From Pyrus communis (Eukaryota; Streptophyta; Magnoliopsida; Rosales; Rosaceae): DNA of 64,000 nucleotides. This document shows, piece by piece, positions 47,989 to 58,217 of this stretch. The position numbers and the translations under genes are program-made. The notes beneath the pieces were generated by a model. That model was not told the origin of the DNA. It saw nothing but the letters and a program-made list of their open reading frames with translations, and did no database searches. The first letter of the stretch is position 1; each line of letters begins with the position of its first letter. The stretch lies in contig NC_084815.1 of assembly GCF_963583255.1 (NCBI RefSeq), positions 5,441,724 through 5,505,723 of the forward strand, in the 5' to 3' direction.

Positions 47989-50410
47989 TGACATACCCGA
48001 CCTGGAATGTCCACTAGGATTCTGAATCGAGCTGTGATGGCCGACACCTGGAATGTGACGAAGCTATAAAGTATAATGATGTGGACAATGTGAATAAATT
48101 TAAACGTAAAAGTGCCTAAGGACCAGAGTGCACTGCGAGCGGGAAGGGCCCGTTTCACATGCAACGTCAGAGCATAAGTAAAGTATAGTAGTGTGGGTAA
48201 GGATCATACCCTCAGAGGTAGCCACCTATACTAAGATTCGCCACAAATTATCGTCAATACAAACATCCAACAGCTAAAACCTACAGGGGCGCAAAAACAA
48301 GGGTGAGTGGGCCTGAAAATAAAGTTTTTAATAAAAACCTTTTTGAAAACATTATAACCTCTAGCCGTAAAACCCGTATAATTTCCCAGAAAATAATAAT
48401 ACATACGTGCATAGAAATCATGCTCGAGTGTAGTGAAAACCAAGTATATGGCATGTCAAGTATCTCAGCAATGAAATAAGTAAGCAAGGTGAAATAAATC
48501 AATGTAAAATGAGATGTCAGCCGGAGTCACCTAAGTGACCTGTACGACTGAGCCTATAACTCATAACCAACTCATGCACATGAGTCGAAACCACCTATTA
48601 TGGTATGTACGACAGACTAGGTGTAAATAGATACACTCAAGTGCTACAATCACGTGAAGGCTATGCAAAGTATCGCAAGTCACTTACTAGTCGGAACCAC
48701 CTAATGTGGTCTGTACAACAGGCTGACACCTACCTTGGATCCAAGGTGAGTATGTGGTGCGGGAGGTGAACGATCACGTGAAGGCTGGCCCTGACCTCAG
48801 GCGAAGCACTAACACCGGCGTGCAGGATAATGAGTACCAAATGCATCCAGGCATAACCATATACATCACAACCACTAACATCATTATGTACTCACCTGTA
48901 GCTTACCTGGGCTCCGCAACATCATGTAACATTATACATGACTACATTAACGCATATACTAAAATATAACGCAAGTATGACATGGCATTTCAATCACATT
49001 TCATTTAAAACAATTTCTAGGAAAAACGTAAAGTATACATACGTATATATAAAATAAAAAAAACCAAAAGTCCACTCACGTAGAGTTAGCACTACAACTC
49101 CCTAGCACAACATAGGTGTTACGAACGATCGGCACCTAGAACAATTATCAAATCTTGTCTTAGAATTCTTATCAATTGAACATATAACCTACATGTCCTA
49201 ATTGGGAAAATCCAAATGTCGGATTCCCGATCCGTAAGTTTCTCATATCCTCAAATATTACGTATTATAATGTATCAAAGTTTGGTGACGATTCAACGGT
49301 CGAATCGTCAATTGCTATAATAATTAAGCGACGGACTTTCATGGAACTACGTTTAAATGACGGAAATTCGTCAATCGGAGTTCACTAATGGAATCAGTGT
49401 ATTTAAATTTAACCTAGGAAGGTCAGGGGACGTCTCGGCCCACGTGTTGCCGCAAGTGGTGGTTGGTCGCCGTAACTTGCCGGAAAATTCAAATATTTCT
49501 AAAATTACCAAATTTTACAAGAATGAAGATCTCAACGATTAGAATAAGTTTCATACATGTGACTAAGGCCAATTTGGCCGGGAAAAGCCTTAATTTCATG
49601 AAAACCCGCGGGAACCCTAGGTTTGGGTGTTTTGATTTGACCACCAAACTCACTCCAACGTCTCAAACATTGCTTGGGCTTTGTTCTTAGGGTTGAGGGG
49701 AGCTTATTGCTGGTGTAATTTGCTGAGTTAACTTCACGATTTACATATCGCCGCCATTTACTCACATGGACCACCGTCCGTTTCCCCCTAAAAATACCAC
49801 CAATTTTTTCCTAATTGTGGGTAGAAGTGGAAGGGGAAGTAGCGGGATGATGATTGGGCTTGATAATTCGGTCCAATTTGCTGGAAATCCGATGGAAAAC
49901 CATCAGAAATATGAAGAAAAGGGGGTTGGATGGCGCGGGTCAAGGAGAACTCGATTTCCCCTCTTTCTCACCTTCCCTTATTTCCCTCATTTTTCTCTCT
50001 TCCCATTGGTCATTCTCTCATTCTCTTCTTTCTCATTGGTCCAATTCCCCCTCATTTCTCTCTTTTATATTTCATCTCCAATGCCCAACACTCTTACCTT
50101 TTAATCTGGGCCATACACGTGGCTTTCTAGATTTTCCTTCAAACATTCGTAGTTTTCTTAAACTCAATTAATTTACTAAAATGCCCCCAACTTTAAACGT
50201 TAATAACCCTTTCGTTATAATTATAAATCACAATCCGTTTGCACCCACTCGTCCGTAGCGATAAGTACTAAGAGGATACGCCAAGAAAATGAACCTTACG
50301 TGACACGACACAGCAGTAAACAAAAGTTAACACTTTATCTCGAAGGGCATTTTTATAAATTCACTTTTAAAAATTATAAAAATCGTAATAATCGGGGATG
50401 GGTCGTTACA
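47989..50410 (-). mobile_element. Solo LTR (2.4 kb) nested in the Tat-type element
   Basis: Plus-strand ends TGACATACCCGACCTGG and GATGGGTCGTTACA, flanked on both sides by a perfect 5-bp duplication CACTC (47984-47988 and 50411-50415). It splits the Tat pol frame: IDYLVNGTL reads up to the left edge and the integrase resumes after the right edge. It is related to the LTR at 3880-7074 and has the same orientation. Short frames inside (e.g. 48754-48969, 49766-50171) are LTR sequence and have no domain. A full element plus LTR-LTR recombination is the usual origin of a solo LTR. Confidence 0.93.
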
Positions 50411-51582
50411 CACTCCCTATGGAAAGGTTGGAGTCTAGAAAGCTCCAAATAAAGGCAGCATGATACTACATGTGGAATGACATTCTCGTCTAAAGGTTCT
50501 ACACCAGACCACATCTCTGCTGCCTCACGCCTCCCGACGACCTAAAGGTTATAAGCTCAATCCATGAAGGCGTTTGTGGAAATCACTTCGGAGACCAATC
50601 CTTTGTGCAGATGGCTCTTAACGTAGGCTATTACTGGCCTACCATGCATCAAGACGTTAAAGAGTTAGTACAAAAGTACGAACACTTCCAATGCTACAAT
50701 CAGTAACAGCACTGTCTGCCGACGAGCTACACCCATACACGAGTCATTGGCCGTTCATACAGTGGGCAATCGACTTGGTAGGGCCAATGCCGCTCGCTAC
50801 TGGGGGCAGATGCATGATGATTGTGGCAACCGATTACTTCACCAAATGGGTAGAAGTAGAGCCCATGACAACCACAACTCAGGCGGACATAGATCGCTTC
50901 ATATGGAGGAACATTATTTACCGATTTGGCATCCCCAATCCATTGTCACCAACAACGGCCCATAATTTGTGGGCAAAGATTTGACGAAGTTCTTCCAAAA
51001 GTATGGTTTCAAGCAGCACATGTCCACACCGAGATATCCTTAAGGTAATGGGCAAGCCAAAGTATCCAACAACTCTCTCTGACAATAAAGGAAAGTGGCT
51101 AGACGAACTCCCCAGATGTTTATGGGTATATCGCACAACCAAATGATGAGCCACTGGTGAAACTCCTTTCTCTTTGGCATTTGGTTCAGAAGCAATCATT
51201 CCTCCTAAATGTCATCGTGCCAAGTATCAGCACTCTACTGCTAAGCATTGAGTAGAATAGTAAGAAGATAGCCAGAAGCTTAGATCTGGCAGAGGAGAAA
51301 TGCGAGTAGACCATGACTCGCATCGCAGCCTACCTGTAGCAGCTCCTCTCCAGTTACAACAAAAGAGCCAAGATCCAGTAGTTCTAACCTGGAGATCGAG
51401 TCCTAAGAAAAGCCTTCATCACTGCCTGCAGAGAAGGCTCCAAAAAGATGGATCCCATCTGGGAAGGCTCGTACAAGATTAGCAAAGTAGGCGGCAAGGG
51501 TAGTTACACCATCGTCACTATGAATGATAAAGTGATCGAAAAGCAGTGGAACTTCTACAATCCGATGAAGTACCATGTGTGA
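50411..51582 (+). pseudogene. Integrase region of the Tat-type element, with stops and frameshifts
   Basis: Starts with the zinc-binding region (SSIHEGVCGNHFG ... YYWPTMHQDVKELVQKY). The core catalytic domain follows (WPFIQWAIDLVGPMP, IVATDYFTKWVEVEP, RFGIPNP, with the second Asp in a shifted frame), and it ends in a recognisable tail (DPIWEGSYKISKVGGKG ... KQWNFYNP) with TGA at 51580-51582. Frame changes are needed near 50700, 50935, 51045 and 51080, and there are several stops. Integrase would insert cDNA into the genome; it is inactive here. Confidence 0.82.
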
Positions 51583-52860
51583 GCTCCCGCCACATCAAAG
51601 CCCGAAGACTCAAGCAGCTCGACGGGCACCACCTCACAAGCAGATAACTATCTAGTTATTATGCAATTTCTACCTTACAGCTAAGTTCTTGTTCGTTTCA
51701 CTCATTTTTTAATAAGGAATTCAGAAGTAATCTACAACTTGGCTCAGCTACATACTTATAACAACTGATCACTCCTGCACTTCAAAAGAAGATCGTATTT
51801 CTTAGGGACTTATCGCAGGAATTGTGCCTCATAAGGAACCAACCATGCTCTCTAGTACGAAAGGGTAAACCAATTCCCCGACACCCATCAGGGTCTGCTC
51901 TCCAGTGCGAGAGGATAAACTAATTGCTCTCTAGTACGAGAGGGTAAACCAATTCCCAACACCCACATGAGTCTGCTTTAGAAGACGGGAGGATAAACTT
52001 AGACTCCAAATATCTAGATGTGGATGAGTCAGGCCGCCCTGGTATAATTAGGTGCACGATGGCTTGCGTCGAGATTCCTAGAAGTAGCCACAATGGTCTT
52101 TTTTAAGCTTGGCTAACTAAAGGATTTTGGGTCTCTTGGCCTAATTTGTGGGGAATCGGGCCTTAAAGACGGATAAGGCACATTACACAGTACGCCCTAT
52201 GGAAGGCTGCCCTGGAACCCTAAAGCTGCTACTGAGTGCACTAAGGTAGCTTACGGTTTCCAAAAGACTGCATACGGCTTGCCTTTCGAGCACTAAAACT
52301 GCACTAGACTTATACAATCGCATATTCTTGTGAAAGATTAAACAAGTTAGCATGCATATACGAAGCTTTATCCACTGCCGACATGCTACGTAGTCCAAAA
52401 GCTTCACCTCTATTAAGCGTAGAACGACCTAAACCAAGTCCTAAAGTGTTATGATACATGCTACACAACCTACGGAATTGGAGAAAGCCAAGGTTAACAG
52501 CTTAGTAGTCACGCAGACTTGTCTGTTTCTGTAAGTAAGGCGCCCGTCTGCCGAGCCTATGGCTAACAACTTTGCAAAGTTCTACACCAACACCTACGGC
52601 TGCATAGGCTACGCGCCCTATCTGCTTATAGAAAAGTAGCACGCCTGCCACTGGTCTATAAAGTCTAAAGGTTAGGGCATGAACAAAAGAAATGAAGATG
52701 GAGAAAAACGAAGGAAGCAAGTTATTAAATTTTCTAGCAAAATTAATAAACGACTAGCAAAGACTAAATGAGTTCAACCAAAGCAAAAGCAACAACGAAA
52801 ACAAAGAAAATCCTAAAGACTACATAGAAGGTTACTCCTCAGCAGCTTAGACACTCCCTG
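51583..52860 (+). mobile_element. Non-coding zone between pol and the antisense ORF
   Basis: Contains a short repeat of CTCTCYAGTRCGARAGGRTAAAC (near 51850, 51898, 51928 and 51968). No frame of interest. Confidence 0.55.
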
Positions 52861-52949
52861 ACTACTCAGTCGCCATACCTTCAGCAGCCGTGACACCCTC
52901 AAGAGTGGCACCATCCAGCGCTTCATCCCTGGCTGCCCCAACCTGGGCA

Positions 52950-54315
52950 CTAACTCCTTAGACTACTTCACCAATGGAAGCCTCAAAAGTAAAAGTCTTC
53001 CGAAGAAATAAAGAAGGTTTCGAAGTTTTTCCCATCAAACTCGAAGTCAGACGAACTACCAAAGAAAAGATATACATAACCTTGCTTGTAGAAATCGGCA
53101 TAACTCTGAACAAAATAAGCCTTGAGCCCAACTTTCTCACCCTTCAGTTGCTCGTTCTCCTCGAGCAAACCGACACGGACGCGCTGCAGCTTATCCACTT
53201 ATTTCTTCAAACTTTCGTTGATCTTCAACGTACCTTGGAGTTCTAACACTTAGGGTTCAAGCCTATCAACAACATTCTTGAAGTGGATCACTTGGCTATA
53301 AGCAGTAATCAACTCTTCATCCTTTGCATAAGCAGCGGAACAAAGCTAAAAAACGGCACGCTCAAGATCTTGAATCTAAGGTATGTAACATCCGATCTCA
53401 TTCTCTGCACTTTCATACTTAACTTGGATCGTGTCAAGCTTAATCTTCAAGTCAACGATCTCTTGGTGAGCGGTTTCAAGCTGCAAAGAAATGAGGGCAA
53501 AGAAATTAGACCCTTTCAAAGGGACGAGCTCAGATTCCAACCTCTTGTTCTTCTTGGCAGAAGAATAAGCTTCGGCTGCCATAGCCTTTGCCACCTCATT
53601 GGCAGCCTTGGTATCCTTTTTGTCAAGAAGTATAGACTCGGCTACTAGAATAGCCATCTTCTGCATCATGGCAAGTAGAGCAGTCTTCCTATACTTGGTC
53701 GTATGCTTCGCCAAGGAACTTAGAGCAAACAACCCCTCTAATGCCATTAACAAACTTGGCACAAGCGTTCATGTCTTCAAGTAGATCTGGTTTCAAAATC
53801 GCACAGATCTCAGCAGCCTGCTCAGAAGCAGGCTTAGTGGATTTCTCACAACTGCCCACACAAGCAGTATTCTTCTTCCTAATAGGTGAATCAATCTCAG
53901 CAGCAGGGGAAGTGGGCCTTGGTGCCACTTTAGCAGCAGAGTCCACCTTATCGCTCTTCATAATAGCAAGCCTCTCCAAAGGTGAACCAGACTTAGCTCC
54001 TCCTAACAGACGTCTTGGTACAGACTTCAGCACTAGGACCATGACAGGACCTCTACGCTGAGCAATCTTATCAGCAATCGTACTAGACATTCTTGATATA
54101 GCAGGGGCCATAGGCTCAGATTTAGCGGACTCATTTTTCTTCCCATTGGAAGAAGTCATGTCAATCATAGGTCTATCGGTAGTAGGTGGACCCTCACGAG
54201 CAGCGGAGGAAGTCTTCAGTTTTTTTTCAACCGATATCTCTTGAGCAGGCAAGGAAGATCTTTTCTTTCCACCTCCATTCATAGTAGGCTCCAGAACAAC
54301 GATCAGACGAGCCAA
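52950..54315 (-). pseudogene. Antisense ORF of the Tat-type element, broken
   Basis: On the minus strand a start at 54315 opens a 208-codon frame: a basic, Ser/Lys/Pro-rich N-terminus (GGGKKRSSLPAQE, VPRRLLGG) that ends with SKFLGEAYDQV. The reading then continues in another frame (53376-53762) through helical, heptad-like sequence (KAANEVAKAMAAEAYSSAKK, QLETAHQEIVDLKIK), and in a third frame near 52983-53198 (EENEQLKGEKVGLKAY). Together they look like a coiled-coil protein. Extra antisense ORFs between pol and the 3' LTR are known in Tat elements, of uncertain function. At least two frameshifts and stops make this copy non-functional. Confidence 0.62.
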
Positions 54316-55157
54316 TGCACCTACCTTGATCCTATTTACCTTATCTCTTGGGAGCAGCCCACCTTTCTCCCAGCGAATAGGACTAAACAGCTAACGTCAT
54401 TCACGATACTTAGTAGGGGAGCTCAACCCATACTGGTTTTTCCCTCATTTTTTTCTCTCGTACCAGTAGGCAGGAGGCCTGCATGCCCAGCATTCCAGCG
54501 GCCTATGAGGCCTGTGACCTTCTTATTTTTCTCAATCGCCGACCTTACCTGCATCAGGTCCAAAAGCCCAAAGGACATGAGCCATGCGACTCGCTTAGCA
54601 CTACGCCCTAAAGCCTCAATCCGCGGTCCCAACCGCACAAGCTGCCTTTGGCTCTAGCCAAGCCGAGCAGCCCAAGTAGTGGTCCCTGCCACAACACCTC
54701 CTCAACCCATGCCGAGCTGACTCATGTCCTCTTCCAGCCGACGTACCACACCACCCCGACGGCTGCCCCGCGATAGCACTATCCAAGAAAAAGATAAGGA
54801 AAATTATTTTTTTCTTACCTCGGTGCGGCGTGAAGAAGACGAAGAAAGCAACGAAAAAGGTCCTTTGCACGGGCAAGTGTAGAAGATTTCTAGGGAAGGG
54901 GGAACAAATATCCTCTAGCTTTCTCTCTCTTGTAGGGTAGAATAAATTGCTCTCTAAAGTTGATTTAATCATCTACTTAAGGTAGACTTAAATAGACTTT
55001 AGAAGTGATTTATTTCCTTTTCCTAGAAGGATCTAATTTCCAATTAAAGAAGGAATATACATTAAAATAGGAAACAATCCTATGTTTCCTAAAGCAAGAA
55101 GATCTCTACACTTGCTGCCCTTTCCGGCAAGCAGCCCAACATGTGTGGGGGGGCATT

Positions 55158-55402
55158 TGTGGAGCCAAAAATAATCAATAAGAATATGGAGGTGACACGT
55201 GGATTCTAGGGTTAAAAGAACAAGTATCCCTCAATCAAGTCAAAAGTGCCCAAAATAGGTATTTATTCAAACCCTATTTCATCCATCCTCATCAAATATT
55301 CTCCACAAGGTAACCCCCAAATATTTCCTTTCATATTATATTAATTAGCTAATTAATTGATTTATTATTCAATTAATTTATTAATTAGCTACAAATCATG
55401 AA
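55158..55402 (+). repeat. Truncated 3' LTR of the Tat-type element
   Basis: Begins TGTGGAGCCAAAAATAATC after a purine tract and matches the 5' LTR up to CTACAAATCATGAA, where homology stops. About 300 bp of LTR (equivalent to 44587-44885) and the expected ATACC duplication are missing. The sequence beyond belongs to the Harbinger element. Confidence 0.82.
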
Positions 55403-56097
55403 AGATTGGAATGTGGTTGAAAGTATTTGAGAAAATATCAAATTGTGGTGTAAGGTAAAATATAATGAGAAGGTATTTATAGAAAAGTAAAATCATTTTG
55501 TTTTTTTTTTTTAATTTTTTTTTTCAGATTTTTTTATTAATTTTTAACATTTTTTTTTATTAATCTTTTATTAACTTAATTAATTTCTATTGTTGGATTA
55601 AAAAAAAAATTGAAATCCAACCCTCCAAATTGTGCCACGTGGCACAACTGTAACATTTCAGAATTTTTTAATGTGAATTCTTTTTTTTTTTTTTAATTTT
55701 TTAAAGGCGAATAATGTGGATCGTTGATCTCAAATCCAACGGTCCAAAAAAAGTAACCGTTGAAATCCAATGGATGAGAACGTGCCACGTGGCCACCAAC
55801 GGTAACTTTTCCGTCATTTGCACCGCGGGCCCTAGCACCTAAAAAGTTGTGAGGGGCACGCCCTCACGTGCCCGTGTTATGCACGCGCCTGACACAAAAG
55901 TAATTAAATCGTGGCTGACGTCAGCCTAGCATCACCTGCCCTCAGGCTCTTGGGCTACCGATTCGAGCTGGGCCTCTCACTCCGGCCCCCCTCCCCCCCC
56001 TCAGCCCAATTGCCCACATGAGCTGGAGCAAGGAGCTAGGGCTATTGGGTCCTATTCAGTCACCGGTCCATCGGGCTACCCCCCAGGGGAGTTGCTC
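55403..56097 (-). mobile_element. Right part of the Harbinger element, with promoter-like sequence
   Basis: On the minus strand TATAAATA (55474-55481) lies about 75 bp before the junction, followed by an AC-rich leader up to TTCCAATCTTTC at the LTR edge. That is consistent with the ORF1 promoter and 5' UTR. T-rich tracts follow, then GC-rich DNA toward the terminal repeat. Confidence 0.55.
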
Positions 56098-56282
56098 TTA
56101 CAAATTTTACAAATTGACACTTCACTAATAATATTCTTATTTTATCAAAAATAAAAAAGCACTGACATCGACATACTGTAATAAAAAGCAAGGAGGTCTC
56201 ACAAGTCGCAACCAATTGAATTTCAGTCAAAAGATTGTTCCCACTTCCTCTGTAACCGTCACTAACAGAAATACCAGCCTAC

Positions 56283-56288
<6 letters not shown>

Positions 56289-56332
<44 letters not shown>
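56289..56332. repeat. (CT)n microsatellite in a 5' leader
   Basis: About 22 CT units, followed by CCCT repeats (56375-56397), lie 60-170 bp upstream of the start codon of the gene at 56458. Pyrimidine tracts of this kind are common in plant 5' UTRs. Confidence 0.93.
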
Positions 56333-56333
<1 letters not shown>

Positions 56334-56457
56334 AAGATATACGCCCAAAGACTATATTCAAACCCCATATTTGCCTCCCTCCCTCCCTCCCTCCCTCCGT
56401 CTCTTTCTCTCCCACGCATCCATTCTTCATTTTCAGAGTGTTTGGTCTCTTTCAGTA

Positions 56458-57327
56458 ATGGCAGAGAATGCGGGTGAAGAAGCCAGTCCTGACGATCAAT
56501 CTAATGCTGCTTCGGACGCTGATCAAGATCATGATCAAACTGATGGAACGGAGCAGAAAGATCAAGAAGCTACTGCAGATACAACAGAAAAGATTAATCT
56601 TGATCAAGAAGCTATCGGAGATGAAACAAAGGAAACCGAAAATTCCAAACCAGAGCAAATCGAAAACACCAAAACGGAGCAGATTGATGGTAATGTAAAG
56701 CCTTTGTTTGAAATTCCGGGTCCAATTCCTCTCCTGAGGGACTTGTATAGTTTCAAGAATACCGGCACAATAAGGGGGATTACTGCTTGTACAAAAAAAG
56801 CTAAAGAGTATGTAACTTCTGCACCCGAGAGCGAAAGCGGAAGCGATTTCTACACCAAAGAAGAAAAGGGTTTTGAGTTTTCAAGGGTAGAGGTTCAAAG
56901 GGTCAAGAAAAGCGATGAAAATGTAATTCTGGGAAGTGACAAGGAAGAGATTTCTGCACCTGAGAGCAAAAGCGGAAGCTATTTGTACACCGAAGGAGGA
57001 AAGGGTTGTCAGGTTTCGGTGGAGGAGTCTCGAAGGGTCAAGAAAGGAGATCAAAATGTGATTCCGGGAAGTGACACGGAAGTGATTTCTGCACCAAAGA
57101 AGAAAAGGGTTGTCAGGGTTCAGTGGAGAGATGAAAATGTGAGTCCGGCAAGCGATGAGGAAGTGATTTCCACACCCAAAGAAAGTCAGAGCACCGGTTC
57201 GCAACAGACCAAGAACCCCTGTAACTTTTCATGGCAAATTTCAGATCCATTTTCAGATGTTGATCCAAGACTTTATCAAAAGTACTTTGAAGAGATTCCT
57301 GACGTTTCTAGCTACTTCAGATGGTGA
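56458..57327 (+). CDS. Single-exon gene for a 289-aa acidic repeat protein with an EIPGPIP motif
   Basis: The start ATG at 56458 (context TCAGTAATGGCAGAG) follows a pyrimidine-rich leader. Upstream in-frame codons are low-complexity Pro/Ser, so this ATG was preferred to the one at 56371. Residues 1-80 are very acidic and Gln/Asp-rich (MAENAGEEASPDDQSN). Near residue 83 is LFEIPGPIPLLRDLYSF. Residues ~120-245 hold two long and one short imperfect repeat, each running from SAPES/SAPKK through RVKK or RVQW to a DENV/DQNV-x(4)-SD segment. The C-terminus is aromatic (FSWQISDPFSDVDPRLYQKY ... SSYFRW). There is no signal peptide, membrane segment or known catalytic domain. The frame is undamaged, which favours a real gene of unknown function. 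The PIF/Harbinger end lies 361 bp upstream. Confidence 0.7.
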   Translation: MAENAGEEASPDDQSNAASDADQDHDQTDGTEQKDQEATADTTEKINLDQEAIGDETKETENSKPEQIENTKTEQIDGNVKPLFEIPGPIPLLRDLYSFKNTGTIRGITACTKKAKEYVTSAPESESGSDFYTKEEKGFEFSRVEVQRVKKSDENVILGSDKEEISAPESKSGSYLYTEGGKGCQVSVEESRRVKKGDQNVIPGSDTEVISAPKKKRVVRVQWRDENVSPASDEEVISTPKESQSTGSQQTKNPCNFSWQISDPFSDVDPRLYQKYFEEIPDVSSYFRW

Positions 57328-57706
57328 ATATTGCATAATCTACTCTTTCTTCTATGCTTTCTATGCTTTGTTCAGATTTTGGTCGTGGTTATAGTTAGAT
57401 TACTGGATGATTTGAGATTCTGTGGATTAGTTAATTAGCTGGATAAGAATTAATGGTGAACAAATTCAATCATTTTATGTTTGTAGTAATTCAATCATTA
57501 CTTTCAGTTTCCAGGATGAACTCAAAGTTGCTTGGATTGCGCATTTTAATTTGTTTTGATACCTTTTTGAAGCCTTTTGACATGAAAAAATTTGGGTACC
57601 CAGCGATTTTATTGATCTCTATTTTATCATAATCTTTTCAAATTAGTCACTACTTGCATCGAGCTTACCGTAAACGTTATCAACCTTTTTATCTATATTA
57701 GCCGAA
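57328..57706. other. 3' flank of the acidic repeat gene
   Basis: AT-rich DNA, probably the 3' UTR and terminator of the preceding gene, up to the CTTAA target site of the next element. No frame seen. Confidence 0.5.
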
Positions 57707-57711
57707 CTTAA

Positions 57712-58217
57712 TGTTGGAGCAATATTAGAAAATATAAAAATAACATAAGAATTCCATTAATAATAATCATAAAAAAATTCACAAAATCAATTTATGTATG
57801 AGATTAATATAAACAACTAGAGAAAAAGTTAAAAAAACTGACAAACTTGGAGATTAAGGCTTGCATAAATGCAATGTCCTAAAGATAGAATTTCGCCCCT
57901 ACTTTTATGCTTGTAATTCGGTAGGCATCTATCTCTCAGGATTCAACAATCTATAATCTGAAGTCAAAACACTTCAATCTTCGGACTTTAGCGAACTTCA
58001 TATATTCTATACTCTCAAGACACGACTCGGATTTTGACTAACAAAGCATAAAGGACATTGGAGAAAACTCTTTTCTTCGGTCCATTAGATATGTGGGATG
58101 TTTGAGTTTATATAGAACTCAAGCCACCCCTTTTGAAACATTGGGACCGTTGCTTAAAGTTCCAACGAACAGAAAATTAAATATTATAATATTAATTATA
58201 ATATATAATTTCCAACA
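57712..58217 (-). repeat. LTR (3' LTR) of the 3.6-kb element
   Basis: 506 bp. It contains a block from about 57900 to 58125 (TTTATGCTTGTAATTCGG ... ATAGAACTCAAGCC) that is absent from the right LTR. Confidence 0.85.

Larger units (their letters stand above)
44294..55402 (+). mobile_element. Decayed Tat-type Gypsy retrotransposon inside the Harbinger element
   Basis: Order on the plus strand: 5' LTR 44294-44885, gag remnant ~46300-46890, RNase H ~47530-47765, nested solo LTR 47989-50410, integrase 50411-51582, a non-coding zone, a minus-strand ORF region ~52950-54315, a purine-rich tract GTGTGGGGGGGC (55143-55154), and a partial 3' LTR 55158-55402. The RNase H of the aRNH type after pol, and an antisense ORF between pol and the 3' LTR, are features of the Tat lineage. 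Protease and reverse transcriptase are missing between gag and RNase H. All frames carry stops or shifts. Confidence 0.82.
43451..56097 (-). mobile_element. PIF/Harbinger element split by a large nested insertion
   Basis: The left end GAGCAACTCCAGCG and the reverse-complemented right end GAGCAACTCCCCTG form terminal inverted repeats. TTA flanks both ends (43448-43450 and 56098-56100), the Harbinger target site. Without the inserted retrotransposon (44294-55402) only about 1.54 kb of the element remains. It carries the C-terminal exon of an ORF1-type Myb/SANT-associated protein on the minus strand (43764-44293) and, near the right part, a minus-strand TATAAATA box (55474-55481) with leader. 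No DDE transposase sequence remains. Confidence 0.82.

Noticed and set aside
49766..50171. Three overlapping frames (Pro/Ser/Phe-rich) as a gene
   Set aside because: They lie in the solo LTR 47989-50410 and derive from a TTTCTC-rich tract.
51850..51990. AGTACGAGAGG at 51933, like the sarcin-ricin loop of large-subunit rRNA
   Set aside because: Only 11 bases match, the phrase is part of a local short repeat in the Tat element, and no flanking rRNA sequence is present.
56371..56457. An upstream ATG at 56371 for the acidic repeat gene
   Set aside because: The extra 29 residues are Pro/Ser/Leu from CCCT and CT repeats. The ATG at 56458 has a better context and starts the acidic protein.
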